Part shown: in pieces, positions 1 through 12,103 of the stretch | How positions within the stretch are numbered: the stretch's first letter is position 1 | How the letters are laid out: the number at the start of each line of letters is the position of its first letter | Assembly: GCA_020746105.1 (NCBI GenBank) | Contig: CM036618.1 | Location: 118,559,161 to 118,623,160, forward strand | Origin: Trogon surrucura | Taxonomy: Eukaryota; Chordata; Aves; Trogoniformes; Trogonidae | Direction: 5' to 3' | DNA length: 64,000 nucleotides | Position numbers and translations under genes: made by a program | Notes under the pieces: model-generated | What the model was told of the DNA's origin: nothing | The model's database searches: none | What the model saw: only the letters and a program-made list of their open reading frames with translations

Positions 1-879
1 CTGGCCCTCCGAGTCCCTCTGCCCCCGCCGGCTCCCCCGCATCTCAGAGGGCCGTACCGCGATAGGAATCGCGCTCAACTAATCCCGCTCAATTTATTTG
101 TAGGACTGTCCCTCCCCTCGTGTTAGGTGGGTGTAACACCCGGGAATCCACGGGGGCAAATTCTGTCCCCGGGTCGTTTCCCCGTTAAACCCCCCGGGAA
201 GCAGGAGAGGTTACGCGGAGGCGAGGTTGGGGCACGCATGCGTCGTCTCGCCGGCTATTAACTATTCACTAAAAGATGCCACGTTGGCTAATAAGGATGA
301 TGGTGTTTCACCACGTTGGGTTTGGTCGGGATGATCCGGTTACCAGCCTCGCGCGGGGCGTTAAAAGGGTTAAAGGCGATAACGGTGCCGTTAAAAACCC
401 AGCTTGCCAATGAGCTGTTTTGTGCGAGTGGTATAAATATAAGATACACTCGTCTGGCTCATTTGCGAGCGTTCTTTTTTGACTTCTTTCACACAACTGG
501 TGTTTTTTGTGTTTAATTTAACAAGAAATGAGTAGTAAATGAAAGCTGCTGCCTGAAATCCCACTGTGAGCGTGTTTTGCACTTGGCTCCCCAGTGAAAA
601 GGCAATTTGTGAAATTATGTGATAGAGTAATTAGATGAAGCCAGGGCTTCTGATTGTTGCCATGCTTATGTGGTAAAGGTTTGCTGGGGAGGGGGAGGAA
701 AAAAAAAAAAAAAAGCAGCAACCACGGATTATTACCCTGGCAAGTTGGCTCAAAGCTTCTTCATTTATTTGTAAACAGAATATTTAGTGACCGCATAGGA
801 AGTAGCTGTAATCACCAGCTCATAAAGAAACCACAGCAGAGCTTTTGGATTTTTACAGAGTGCTCATGTAAAATTTAAG

Positions 880-1400
880 CTGGGAGGCAGAATCCCTGTT
901 AATGTAATTAGGATCTAATTTACCACCCTTTGCACACAGATGTAATAATGTCTAGATATTTATTCTATCTTTAAGCACATTACATATACCTCAGTGCAGC
1001 AGTTACTGAACAGAAACAGGTGTGAGCACTTCCCAGCTTCATTTTTACATGGTAAACACAGAGCGATTTAAGGGGAAATATTTACTCGGGGAAAAAAAAA
1101 AAAAAAAAAGAAGGGAAAGAATGTCTGCAAATGAGGCAGCAATGGACAGTTGCCCTTTATGTACTGATGGATTCCTCAATGGTTAAGTAAATTAAAGCAA
1201 ATGCTAGAAAAATCAATAGGCTTGCAGAGTCTTGGTTGTGCCTCATAGACTTCAGGACAGAATGACAGATGTGGTGCATATGACCCATTTAAGTATTAAT
1301 GCTTGGGAAATTGCCTCTGCGTGCAAGGTTATAGGCCTAGAAATATTGTTACATTAAATTGCAGACAATAATATTTTTGAGTATATATGGAATTTATACG
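880..1400. promoter_or_regulatory. candidate conserved non-coding block
   Basis: The stretch is AT-rich with balanced composition and almost no CpG. Apart from one A-run near 1090 it lacks homopolymers, and it contains no repeat I recognise. It has several homeodomain-type AATTA/TAAT cores and an ATGACAGATG site near 1269 that fits the TALE (MEIS/PREP) TGACAG core. This is what vertebrate developmental enhancers in MEIS1 introns look like, but no conservation test was possible. Confidence 0.25.
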
Positions 1401-4400
1401 TTTCAGTTTAGTTGTTCTTCGGCGTTACATTTGTCCTGGAAGATTAGTTGCGTAGTTGCTTCTCCGGAACGGTAAATCAGGTTTAAAAAGGTTCGAGGAA
1501 TTGTCTTTACGGGGCTGCCGCGGACCGGCGAGCGCGTTGCACGCTGCGGGGCTCCAGCGATCGCGTTAAGTAAGAGCCACGTAGCCAATGTGTTCGCTAG
1601 CAAATGTGGCATGTAAGCGAGTCTAAATTAAATATCATTAAAAGGCGGCTTTCGAAATGGTGAGAGGGCTCGCGCGGCACGTAGGATCGCTGTTAAATCG
1701 GGTTATTCTGTGTGACTAAACGCAAAGTCGAATAGGAAGTGCGTGGTCGAGATGAGCTAAGTACGGTAACCACCAAGTCAAATCTTTCTCACCGTCTTCT
1801 GCCCGCGCTGCGGTTGGAAGGGGCGAGTTTGCATGGGCGGGATGAGTAAAAACTCACCCCATGCAGAAATTCTCCCCAAATAGAAGCATTTTGATTAATC
1901 CAACGGGGCAGACGAGCCCTAGATGAGAGAGCGTTTGCCATCTCGGATTTCTGTCGTTTCTCCTCGTCCTTCCACCAAGGCGGCAGGGAAGTAGACCAAG
2001 TTAATTGTCTCTTTATGGGAACGGGGATCGTGAGAGTAGCTGGGACCCCCGATTTCGGGGTTGGTGTGAAGGCAGAGCAGCATGTTTGCCAGGTCTGCTG
2101 TCGGTGACAGCCCGACGTACCTTCCCAGTTAGCCTGACTTCACCCCAAACACCTATTTGTGAGAAGGGAGCAGCGGGGGCATTTTTATATTCAACTACCA
2201 TGTTCAATATTAAAAGGGAGCTTTAGGCTTTCCCAATAATGTTCCTATTCCTTGGTGAAGCAAGGAAAGTGTCATATTCCTTTCCAACATGAATTCTCAC
2301 GTTTTACGGCCGCTTGTGCAACAGATATTTTTCCCCTTCCTCTGTTGGCCGTTGTTTGTTTCTTTATTCTGATAACTCAAGTTTGGGTACCGCCGTCTCC
2401 TTTCTGGCCTCCCCCTTCCTCGCTTTTCTCTTCCCTAAAGTGTGAAAACTCACTGGGGAATAACACAAAGCGTCTCCGCGGGGTGTAAGGACTACACTCC
2501 ACTACTGGGGGCGCCGGCGAAACGCTCGCGTTACGGAAGGGCAAATTATTTTGGGCCAACTGGGGACATATTTGCGTATCGAGGCTGGATGAGAGCGCCT
2601 GGTGCTGAAGGCTGTCAGGCCGGGGCTGAGCGATGACAGACCCTTGTCATTTGCCTGCATCCAGCTTCATTGCTATGGTGACAAGATGCGGCGATGAAAG
2701 TTGCCGCTGAGGGTCGGGCAAGCATCCTCCATGGCTGCCGTAGCCGGCAGCGTCTTCGCGACAGCGCGTTCGAGCCGCTGATGGCCCTCGGTGTCAGAGC
2801 ATCACCAAATCTCCAGTGACAGAAGCTCCGCGCAGGTTTTCGGGTACGCGGGGGGGGAAATCACTCCTGGTGCCGTCGCCAGACTTGGCGACTTCTTGCG
2901 TCCGTGACAAAAATTGTCTTTACCCGTTTTAGTGGTTTTTATGTGCCTTGTGGTGGATTTCCTTGGTTTATTTGTGTGACATACAAGCTAGGTAGGCTGG
3001 TGCCTACCTGCACAATGGCGTGGGGTGGCCGTGGTCCTCCTCTCACCGCAGGTAAAAAAATAAAAAGTATTAATCAGCATACAGGCGATGACTGCTTTCA
3101 TTAAATATACGTGCGAGGGGCCCCACCGAACAGCCTCTTTTGTTCCCAGCCAAACCAGAGAGGATCAAAGGTCAGCGGGAACCCAGAAGCCATCAGTCAG
3201 GGTGGGTTGTGCTGCATCCCAGGGCTGTCAGCTCTGTAGTCACCCCTGGCAACCTGGGCTGCTGCCCGCTTGCCTTCCCCACCGCCCGGCGCAGAAGCAG
3301 AGCATCCGCTCTCCCGGTCGCCGTGAAAACAAAAACACGCCGGCGTAAAGTCGGCGTTGGAAATACAGCGCGAGTATCGCCGTGCTCCTCTTCGTTATCA
3401 AAGTCGTTCGAGAGCAAGATTAGAAAGAAGATACTCTGGCTTTGTAGCGATCTCTTTGCAGCGTTTTTAAGGTTGCAAATTCGTTTTTGCACGAGCAGGA
3501 AATGACAACGCGGAAAGAGGCGATGCCGGAACGTGCTTCTGCACCCTTTGAATGCAAAAGTTCACTTTTAAAAACAAACTTCTGGTATGGCATTTATTTC
3601 CTTGGAGCAGATCGATTTCCTTCCCCCCCCCCCGTCCCCGCCCCATGATGTTAAAGTACATTTGGCAGTAATCAGTTTATCCTTATTAGAAGCCCTAGTA
3701 AAAGGCATAGTTGCTGAGTCAATTCACTCCGTTTACTTCCCTTATTGAGCTTTAATGCGTCCCAGTCCCCACCCCTTACAGTGAAAACATCATCAATTAT
3801 AAGGCTGACAGGAGCCTGGGACTTGGTGTAAGTTGCTCCTTGGGGTTATTCATCGTGCACCAAAAAAAACTGGCACTTGGCAACGTTCATCACTTTCCCC
3901 TACCTCAAACAATTGGGTAAACGGTTGGTGGATTATCAGAGGAGAGGAAAAAAAAAAAGGGGGGGAAGCAAGTTTGAATATGTCAGAGGCAGCTTTGGGC
4001 TCACACGGCGGGAGAGATAGAGCCATCAGCTGACGTGCAAGCTTCCCACCCTGGTTTAATATTGCTGCTGAGGCTGGAGGAGGGCTTGGTTATCCTGCAG
4101 CCCGACGCCTTACGGTGCTGCTTCTCATGGCCCAACCTGGAAAAGCTTTTCTGTTTTGGCACCCGTGCTGGAAAAGCAGCTTCGGAGCTGCTGCACGGAG
4201 GTACGCTGGGCGCCCAACTCTCTCTGTCAGCTCTTTAGGATTAAATACATTTAAAACGCTACTCTAGTTTGATCTCACGCTACGTGGATTTGTTCCAAAC
4301 ACCCTGAGTTGGCTCTGCTAGGAAATATTTCAAAGCCAGGACCTTCATTCTTAAACCGATATGGCAAACCTTCTTCTCCAAAACCTCCAGAAATAAAAAA

Positions 4401-5192
4401 AAAGAACGCGATAAAATATGCTTTGTTATTGTGACCTCCCTTCCCAACAAAAAGAAAGCAAAAAAAGGCCAGCTAGCTGAGCGAATCCAAACATCAAAAC
4501 CTCAAACTCTGGGATTATTTAAATTTTCAAAGTTATCTTTGGGGGGAGCGGGGCAAACCACAACAGGCTCTGCTTCCTTTTGCCCCAAAATATAACGTAG
4601 TCACGATAAGGCAGGAGAAATTTCCTTAGCCGCACACCTGGCTTGTTTTTACACCGGGTGCTGTGGTTAGATGGTTGTCTAAATAAACAGAGATTAGGTG
4701 GAGGGCTTTATCTCAAAGCTGGCACTGGTTATCACACCGCTTCCTCCCACTCCCTCCCTCTGATTGCGAGTTGTATAAGAAGACTTAGCAAGCATAACTT
4801 AAGAGCCGATAACCTTTGAGTGTTAGTTCAAGGAAGCTGTGCCACAGTAACAAACAGCAAAAAAAAGAATCGTGCAAACTCCATCGCAGCCTCTTTGAAC
4901 GAGCCGTAGTTTGGCCGTAACGCTGATTTGGAGGAAGAAATACGCGGTGAGCTTTTTGCTCCAAGAGTGCTATTTGAATTTGGCCTGATCGGTAATTTCA
5001 ATATTTAAACCGTAGTAAAAGATGGCAGGAATGAAGTCGGGTTTGTTCTTCAAATCATCGCTCTACCGAGGGTCTTAGTTTAAACTTGCTGTAACAAAGG
5101 GGGGCTGTAGTGTTTCATTTGGATAAATAGCTCCAGCCTTGCAGTGGGAGGTTGAGCAGATCTTGACGCAGCCGTAGAAGAAGCCACTGTTG
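1401..5192. other. intronic stretch without recognised genes
   Basis: No exon, RNA gene or named repeat is supported here. The part from 1500 to 3400 has more CpG than its surroundings and includes TALE- and RFX-like motifs near 2610-2685. From 3600 to 5190 the sequence is AT-rich with short A, C and G runs. The open frames in it are short and lack codon structure, so they are treated as chance. Confidence 0.5.
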
Positions 5193-5514
5193 ACATTTGT
5201 GTTTGATGCTAAATTATATCTATATCTATATATGTATATGTATATATACACACACCCAAGCATGGGACATAAAGAGGCTGCCAGGTAATGGGACATTTGT
5301 GTTTGATGGTAAATTTTATATATATATACCCAAGCATGGGACATAATGAGGCTACCAGGTATTGGGACATTTGTGTTTGATAGTAAATGTTATACATATA
5401 TAGGGGTGTGTGTATATATATATGTGTGTGTATATATATATATATACACACACCCAAGCATAGGACATGAAGAGGCTGCCAGCTATTGGGACATTTGTGT
5501 TTGATGGTAAATGT

Positions 5515-5554
<40 letters not shown>

Positions 5555-5606
5555 TGTATATATATACACCTAAGCATGGGACATAAAGAGGCTGCCAGGT
5601 AATGGG
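5193..5606 (+). repeat. four-copy tandem repeat with nested TA/TG microsatellites
   Basis: Four head-to-tail copies start at 5193, 5293, 5367 and 5491, each with ACATTTGTGTTTGAT, and each ends with a block close to CAAGCATGGGACATAAAGAG followed by GCTGCCAGG and a GGG. Copy lengths are about 100, 74, 124 and 116 bp. The length difference lies in a central TATA/TGTG microsatellite that differs in every copy, while the flanks stay nearly identical. It is a minisatellite whose unit carries its own microsatellite. Confidence 0.9.
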
Positions 5607-5639
5607 TGGCTTTTGACCCTCCGTAAAAGCAAACTCCTT

Positions 5640-6330
5640 GTGGTTCTGCGCGGGCGCGAGATCAAAACGCGTCTTTTCCGAGCGCATCTCGGCGTGCCGA
5701 TGGGCGACGCGCGACATGCGAAGAGGAGGAGAAAAGTCTTTGGAGGTCTTTGCGCCGTGCCTTCCAAAACAAAAAACTCCCCCCCTCCCCGACCAGGGAT
5801 AGGAAGGCGGGGGGGGAGGCGTCCGCGCGCTACCGCGAGGCAATGTCACCGCGATGTCGGGAAGCCGACTCGACGGGAGCGGGTGAGCGCGGGCATCTCT
5901 GCCCTTGTCGTTCGCATTACCGCGGTGCCACGCGCCCAGTTACACAATGCGTAAAGGCGAGGGTTATTTCTAGGACAGATAATTGAACATTAATACTCGT
6001 TGACATTGTCGTAGGAATGATATGTCAAGCTGACAGGGCCTATGTGCTTACATCTGCTGATCGGCCGCAGACGAAGGGGATGTTTGGCAGATCAGACCCG
6101 GGGCCTCGCCGCCGCCGAGCCGGGGATGATACAGCCATTAATCATGAGCTGCCATCTTGGGCTGCCTTCCCTACGAACGTGGTCAGGTCCCTGCTTTTTG
6201 CGGGTGGAAGACGTAGTTTGCAAAATGACATCGATCCCCGCGCGCGCACCTTTGCGGGCGTAAAGGTGTGTGTACGGGCGTGAAACAAGAGGATCCTTAA
6301 CGCTGCGTACGCCTGAGCGCCGGCGTTGTC
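5640..6330. promoter_or_regulatory. CpG-rich intronic patch
   Basis: Dense CpG runs occur at 5646-5725, 5818-5935 and 6230-6330, in contrast with AT-rich DNA on both sides. Such a patch could be an intronic CpG island, an alternative or antisense promoter, or simply a GC-rich spot next to the tandem repeat that ends at 5606. No coding exon is visible; the open frames across it have no recognisable domain. Confidence 0.4.
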
Positions 6331-6599
6331 TGAAGCGCCTGTTGTCGATCTGCTGATGTAAAAATAAAATAAAATGCAGTGGATGAGAAATTCTCCAGGA
6401 GAATTGACAGCATGATCAAGTTTGATGAAGTGTTTCTGGCTACCTCTATCTTAGGAAATAACTGGCATAAAAACAGTAGCAGAATTAGTATATATATATT
6501 TTTTTTAGCGTCTTTTTTGCGTCTCTCTTCTTCGCGATGTCAACAGACCCTTCCAGGCAGCCTGGCATAGATAAAGTAGTTACATTGTGATCGCTCTTG

Positions 6600-7010
6600 T
6601 TCCCTTCCAGCCAAAACCCAACCAATGGTGGCTTTCAGTATCATTTTATAACAAGTCTTCAGAGAGCTAATGCCTTTGTCACGGTGTTTGTACAGCCAGA
6701 CTTTGCTGTACTAGTAACTGTTCAGAGGAATGAGAAGCAGACGGAAAACAATTACAGGGGCCTCTGACACCGGAGTCAGTTCTACTTTCTTAAAATAGGG
6801 CTAAACAGCATGTTTGTAATGTCTCGCGTATAGTTTGGCTCTGCATAAAATGCTATAAAATAGGACCCTTGAGAACATCCATTATCACATTTTGGTTAAC
6901 ATCACAGATTTTAAAAATCCCAGTTGCACCGAAGCCATGAAATAAAGCTTTCATCTGTAAAGATCTACTTTCTCTTTGTTATTAAAATAAATGAAGCCGT
7001 TAAAGAAAAT
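6600..7010. promoter_or_regulatory. candidate conserved non-coding block
   Basis: The stretch is AT-rich, nearly free of CpG and homopolymers, and holds no repeat I recognise. It includes AACCAATGG (CCAAT core), AACAATTACA and several TAAAAT motifs. Composition and position in a large MEIS1 intron suggest an enhancer-type element. This is inference only. Confidence 0.25.
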
Positions 7011-7470
7011 ATATGCATATAACAGTCAAGTTCATAATTTCCTATCATCAAAATGATGAATTCAATTTATTTATTTTTTTAATTGGAGCAGTCATCTTAG
7101 AAAGGTTCATGTGTAGAACATCAAATGTGCCTGGCTGCTCTTTCTTACTTAGTAACTTGTTAGTGGTGACGTGGTTTTGGTCTTTAGCTACTTTCATTTA
7201 GGTGCTCCTGAAAGAAACGTGGAGTTTTGTTCAGAAAGCAGGGGCAAGCAAAGAAGGCGATTTTGAGCTTGTTGTTGAGAAAATTTGTGGATTGTGTGTT
7301 ATTATCTTCATGAATTGTTGATGGCCATCATGTTTGCTGGATGCAATGTGCCATCTCGACGCTTTTGCTTCCAAATAGGGTGACTGTATCTTTTATGGTA
7401 GTATCTGTGGAGGCATCTGCACGTGCGTGGTGCTTGATGCGTTCAGACCTCAGAGGAGACCAGGCAAGAG

Positions 7471-7548
7471 AGAATCATCAAGGTTGGAAAGGACCTTAAG
7501 ATCATCAAGCCCAACCTACAGCCCTACGCCACCCCAACACTAAACCAT
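7471..7548 (-). mobile_element. CR1 LINE 3'-end fragment
   Basis: The sequence AATCATCAAGGTTGGAAAGG, followed by a block reading ATCATCAAGCCCAACC and then by CACCCCAACACTAAACCAT, matches the antisense 3' end of avian CR1 elements. Only about 80 bp remain, so it is an old, heavily truncated copy with no coding capacity. Confidence 0.8.
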
Positions 7549-10464
7549 CTCTTGGACGGACAGAGGGGTGCTCAGGCTGGGGTGGGAACTGGCTTCTTGC
7601 ATCTTTTGGTTTTTGAAGAGCCCCTTCCAAAAATTCCAGTCCTGGCCTCATCCGTCCCTCATCACGTGGAAGACACCCACCAAGGGTCTCAGCTTGCAAA
7701 GATGAGGACGTACCCTTTAGTCATGCTAAGCTTTGGCTGAATTCTTTGCAGTTGATCACCATACCTAGAGCTGCACAGGTTTGCCAGTTCAGAGCTCATC
7801 CCCTCAGCACTGGAAGTGCCTCTCTCCATGAATATTCCCACTGAAATGCAAAACTCCATCCCACCAACCCAACCAAAAAGTTTGGTGTTTTAGGTTTCGG
7901 AAAGCCAGGCAAAATCGGTGGAGAGTTTCATTGACTTTGCGGAGAAAAAGGTCATTTTTGATGGGGTGGCCCTCGCGGTCCAAGCAGGTTGCCAAGAGAG
8001 AGGAGTCACGCCCTGGCGATCATCCAAGCCTTGTGAATGAGCTTTTTATAAGGACGGGAATCAACATGTAGTGAACTTGTGGGCGTGTTAATTTAGAGCT
8101 GAATCTGGAGTTTTGGGGGAGAATCGGGATGTGCTTTCTCCTGGCTCTCAAGAGATCTAAATCCCACTTTCTTTGGTGCACGTATAAATACCATCCTGGG
8201 AACGCATGTCTGTTTTATTCTTAAATTCATTATAGCATTATCAGCCAGGTTTCTTCGCTAAGCAGGGTAAATAATTGATTAGAGCAGTTGTTTTTTTTTT
8301 CTTTTGGCGACCCCTTAATTCATCTTTTGGAGTTAAAGTTTAGCCCAGGCTGGTCAGAAAGTCTGTATTTCTGCACAGGTCCGCACCCTGAAGCCAGTCG
8401 AAGGGATTTCACACGCTAAATGGGTGTGGATAAATGAATTCTCTAGTCAGAAAGCAGAATTGCTTAGTCAACTTGGCTGTATTATTCACATAGGCGATCT
8501 TACGGAACTTGGGCTATTTTAGCAGAAGGGAGCTCGTTAGAGCGAAGGAATGAAGGAGGTCATTTATGAGGGAGTCTCATTTTAAAGGTAAAAATAATGG
8601 GAAGTGAACTTAGAGGGGTGTAAAAGCTGGGATGGATAAAACAAGAGCTCCTGCAATAGCTTGCTGGCTGTTGGGAAGTGAAGCCCAGCTCTAGCCCAGG
8701 TAAATTGCATTTGAATTTCAACCTCAGATCTGTATGCGCTCCTCTTTGGCAGATGTTGAATTGATAATGCCCGTGTGTTAAAGAATTCAGATTGTTTCTT
8801 TTGCCACCTTTGCGGCTTATGAAAATGCAAGTAGACCTGCCTGATGAATATTAATACGAGTGATGGCCGGATAACATAGAAGCCTGTGGCTCTTTGGAGC
8901 TCGGATGGGGTTAGTTGGAGGATTGTTGTGGCTGGGAATTTACATGCTTTTTAAGAATAAACTTGCCAGATGCTTTTATATTCTCCTTTAAAAGCTGATG
9001 TTTGTTAACCGTGGCGTGCTCATGCGCGCAAGACTTTTTTCCCTTTCCCTCTCTCTGTACGTAGTGAGATTAATTCTATGGATGAGGTGCTTGTGTTTTT
9101 GTAAGACAAGGCAACGCATTAGATGAGGAGAGAAAGAAGCCCCATCTCTTAAATTTACCTCCAGTCCAGGGTTAATTATATCGATAGCAACCGTTTATTT
9201 TATTTTCCTTGTTTATTTTTGCCTTTTTTTTCCACGCCCCATTCTCCCAGGCGGCTGGGGCAGGGAGACGACGCTGATGAATTCTGGATCTCCAAACGTG
9301 TTGCGAGGCTTTCAAGTGCGTTTCACGCGGTTCGTTAATAGGGCGGCTCGTTAGCCCCATGGACGCGGAGGACCTCACACATGGCAGTATAATAGCAGGG
9401 AAATGCTGGTGGAGCTGCTGGAGAAAGGGAGGGCTCCGAGGAACTGGCTCTTCAGTTGGAGCCACACAAGCAGCCACCGCTTCGGAACTCCCAAGTGAAG
9501 CCAAAACGGTGCCGCGACGGCAGCTTCCCTCCGTTTTCGCCAGCGCCGTTCACCTGGAGCAATCCTCTCTGGACCTTCGTTTACTCCTTTGTAAAAATCT
9601 TCATTACCAGCCTTTCTGCCGGTCCGATTCGATCCGCTCTTCTTCTTCCCCAGCTCCCAAAAGGCTGCTAATTATGCAAAAAAAAAACAAAAGAAAAAGT
9701 GACGCCTTTTTTCGTAACTCATTGAGAGCTGCAAGGGCAGACTCGAGTGGTTGAAAACTCCAAGGGCAAACAGAATCAGAGGGATGTTTATTTGTTATTA
9801 AACCACCTCCCCTGTGTCTCGATAGTAGGGACCTTTGCCTGATTTTTGTGCCTGGGGTGGGGTTGTTTTGGGGCATTTCCCAGCTCCTGCGAGTGATGCA
9901 GCAGTGAGAGGGGGTTTGTGTGTGTTCCAGGTCTGGAGATACTCTTGGAGGGTTTTGTGAAGACTCGGTGAGGAAGGATTTAATGAAGATTTCAGTGATT
10001 AAGATGCCTCTGCATCGTTTTTGCTGCCAAACCCATAATAAGACCTACTCTGCATTCCCTTTACAAGTAAACTTAATCTTTCTAAAGCTTCAAAAACACG
10101 AGGAAAGCCCCCAACTTCAAAAGAGGGAACACATTGACGCAGCGCGTTTCCCCCGTTGCAAAAAGCCTTTTCTTCCCCTTCCCTTGACAGGACAAAAAGG
10201 CTTAATTTTTTTTAATTTTTTTTTTTTTTTTTAGCCAATGTACGGAGAGAGGGAAGAGGGGGAAGAGTCATTAAAATGCAGTTCTTTCAATTACGTCCCG
10301 TTATTTGTCATCTTTATTGCTTTTCTATAGTTTCCACTGCACCTTTAATAGTACGCCCGGTCAGAAAAGGTGAGCTTGGAATGGGAACACACTTGGCTGC
10401 CGCCGCCGCCAGCGCCTACGAGCTGTGCTCGAATCCCCGTCCCCGTAGATTTTAATGTCCCCGC
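7549..10464. other. intronic stretch without recognised genes
   Basis: Nothing coding is supported. The segment around 8820-8990 (with ATGAATATTAATACGAG) is AT-rich and quiet and could be a small conserved element. The part from 9230 to 9560 has more CpG. A T-run sits at 10205-10232. Open frames up to 131 codons show no domain and are rejected. Confidence 0.45.
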
Positions 10465-10790
10465 AGACTGCTGGCAGCCTGCTTCCAGCTGTGGCAGGCA
10501 TGATGCAGTGAATTGCTTTTGAATGTTCTTTACTCAAATAGGCAGTAATTACAAGCTTAAAGAGGTTTAGTGGTCCAGTAAACTACATAATCACCCCTGA
10601 ATTAGCCTGGGCTCATCAGTTGCAGTCCAGCAAGCTCAAGACTGCTGTTTGTATGCAGGCTTTATCACGTAGCAACCTGAGCAGCAGGTGTGGAACAGCA
10701 AGAATCCCCCATAAACACAACTGTCTACTGGGGACAATGATCTCTAATGAGATGAGGCTACAGCATCACTGTAATTTAAGTGGGAAAATT
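10465..10790. promoter_or_regulatory. candidate conserved non-coding block
   Basis: This 325 bp stretch has almost no CpG, no long homopolymers and no known repeat, in contrast to the T-rich and CpG-bearing sequence around it. It carries homeodomain-type cores (GTAATTACAAG) and E-box-type CAGCTG/CAGGTG motifs. It looks like sequence kept by selection, but that needs an alignment to human and reptile MEIS1. Confidence 0.3.
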
Positions 10791-11324
10791 AACGCCGGAG
10801 AATGCGCACTACTTCCAAGAGTCTCCGCTTCTTCGGAGAACGGCCGTGTTTGCTGGCTTGAGTTGTTTTTTTTTTTTCCTTTTCCCTCCCAATTTTTTTT
10901 TCCCCTCCTGGATCTTTAAATGCATCTTTTTTTTATGAAGAACGCATTGTGTTTTTGCTTAAAAGTTGAGTGGGCTTCACTCTTTTACAAGGGTATGTTG
11001 TGAATATTTAATGGTGGACGGGGCATCTGTTCAAGGACTTTCCGTGCCAACAAAGCAGCGTTGCGAAACAACAGCTTTATCTTTTCATTTCCTTCCTTGG
11101 TGGTAGTTTGGGTTCGTTTTTTTTTTTTGTCCTTCCCAACTAAAAACGTTCGAATGCCAAACCCTCTTCGTCTTGGTGTTGAAGATCAGCACCTCAACAC
11201 GGTGGTCGCCTTGAACAGTCTTTGTGTGACTGCTTGGTCCCTCTGCAAAAACAGGTGGCCAAGCTCTTGGCAGGAGGCTTTCCAAGTTACTTGGTGGTTG
11301 CTCCCAAGGGTGCTACCACCCCAG

Positions 11325-12103
11325 GAAATGTGCCTAAAATATAACAAGGGTAAGTGTAGAGTCTTGCATCTGGGTAGGAACAACCCCAGGTTCCAGTATA
11401 AGTTAGGGAATGACTTATTAGAGAGCAGTGTAGGGGAAAGGGACCTGGGAGTCTTGGTGGACAGCAGGATGGCCATGAGCCAGCAGTGTGACCTTGTCAC
11501 CAGGAAGGCCAGTGGCATCCTAGGGTGTGTTAGAAGGGGAGTATCAAGTAGGTCAAGACAGGTCCTCCTTCCCCTCTACTCTGCCCTGGTGAGACCCCAT
11601 CTGGAATATTGTGTCCAGTTCTGGGCCCTTCAGTTCAAGAAAGACAGGGAACTGCTGGAGAGAGTCCAGCACAGGGCAACTGGGATGATGAAGGGAGTGG
11701 AGCATCTCCCTTATGAGGAAAGGCTGAGGGAGCTGGGGCTCTTTAGTTTGGAGGAGGCTGAGGGGTGACCTCATTAATGTTTACAAATATGTCAAGGGTG
11801 AGTGTCACGAGGATGGAGCCAGGCTCTTCTCGGTGACAACCACTGATAGGACAAGGGGTAATGGGCTGAAACTGGAACATAAGAGGTTCCGCTTAAACTC
11901 GAGAAGAAACTTCTCAGTGAGGGTGATGGAGCCCTGGCACAGGCTGCCCAGAGGGGTTGTGGAGTCTCCTTCTCTGGAGACAATCAAGAGCTGCCTGGAC
12001 ACGTTCCTGTGTACCATTATCTGGGCGTTCCTGCTCTGGCAGGGGGATTGGCCTTGATGATCTTTCGAGGTCCCTTCCAATCCCTAACATTCTGTGATTC
12101 TGT
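11325..12103 (+). mobile_element. CR1 LINE, 5'-truncated, with broken reverse-transcriptase ORF C-terminus
   Basis: The frame from about 11325 encodes the C-terminal part of the CR1 ORF2 protein, with the typical segments [28 protein letters not shown] and [10 protein letters not shown] deletion of about five bases near 11748, compared with the two sister copies in this window, shifts the frame and stops it at 11766-11768. The copy ends at 12103 with two short ATTCTGTG repeats, as expected for CR1, which has no poly(A) tail. The exact 5' break is uncertain by some tens of bases. It is a dead insertion in MEIS1 intron 8, in the sense orientation. Confidence 0.93.

Noticed and set aside
11061-11768. 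235-codon open frame as a host gene
   Set aside because: Its C-terminal two thirds are the CR1 reverse-transcriptase ORF end; the N-terminal part is unrelated intron sequence.
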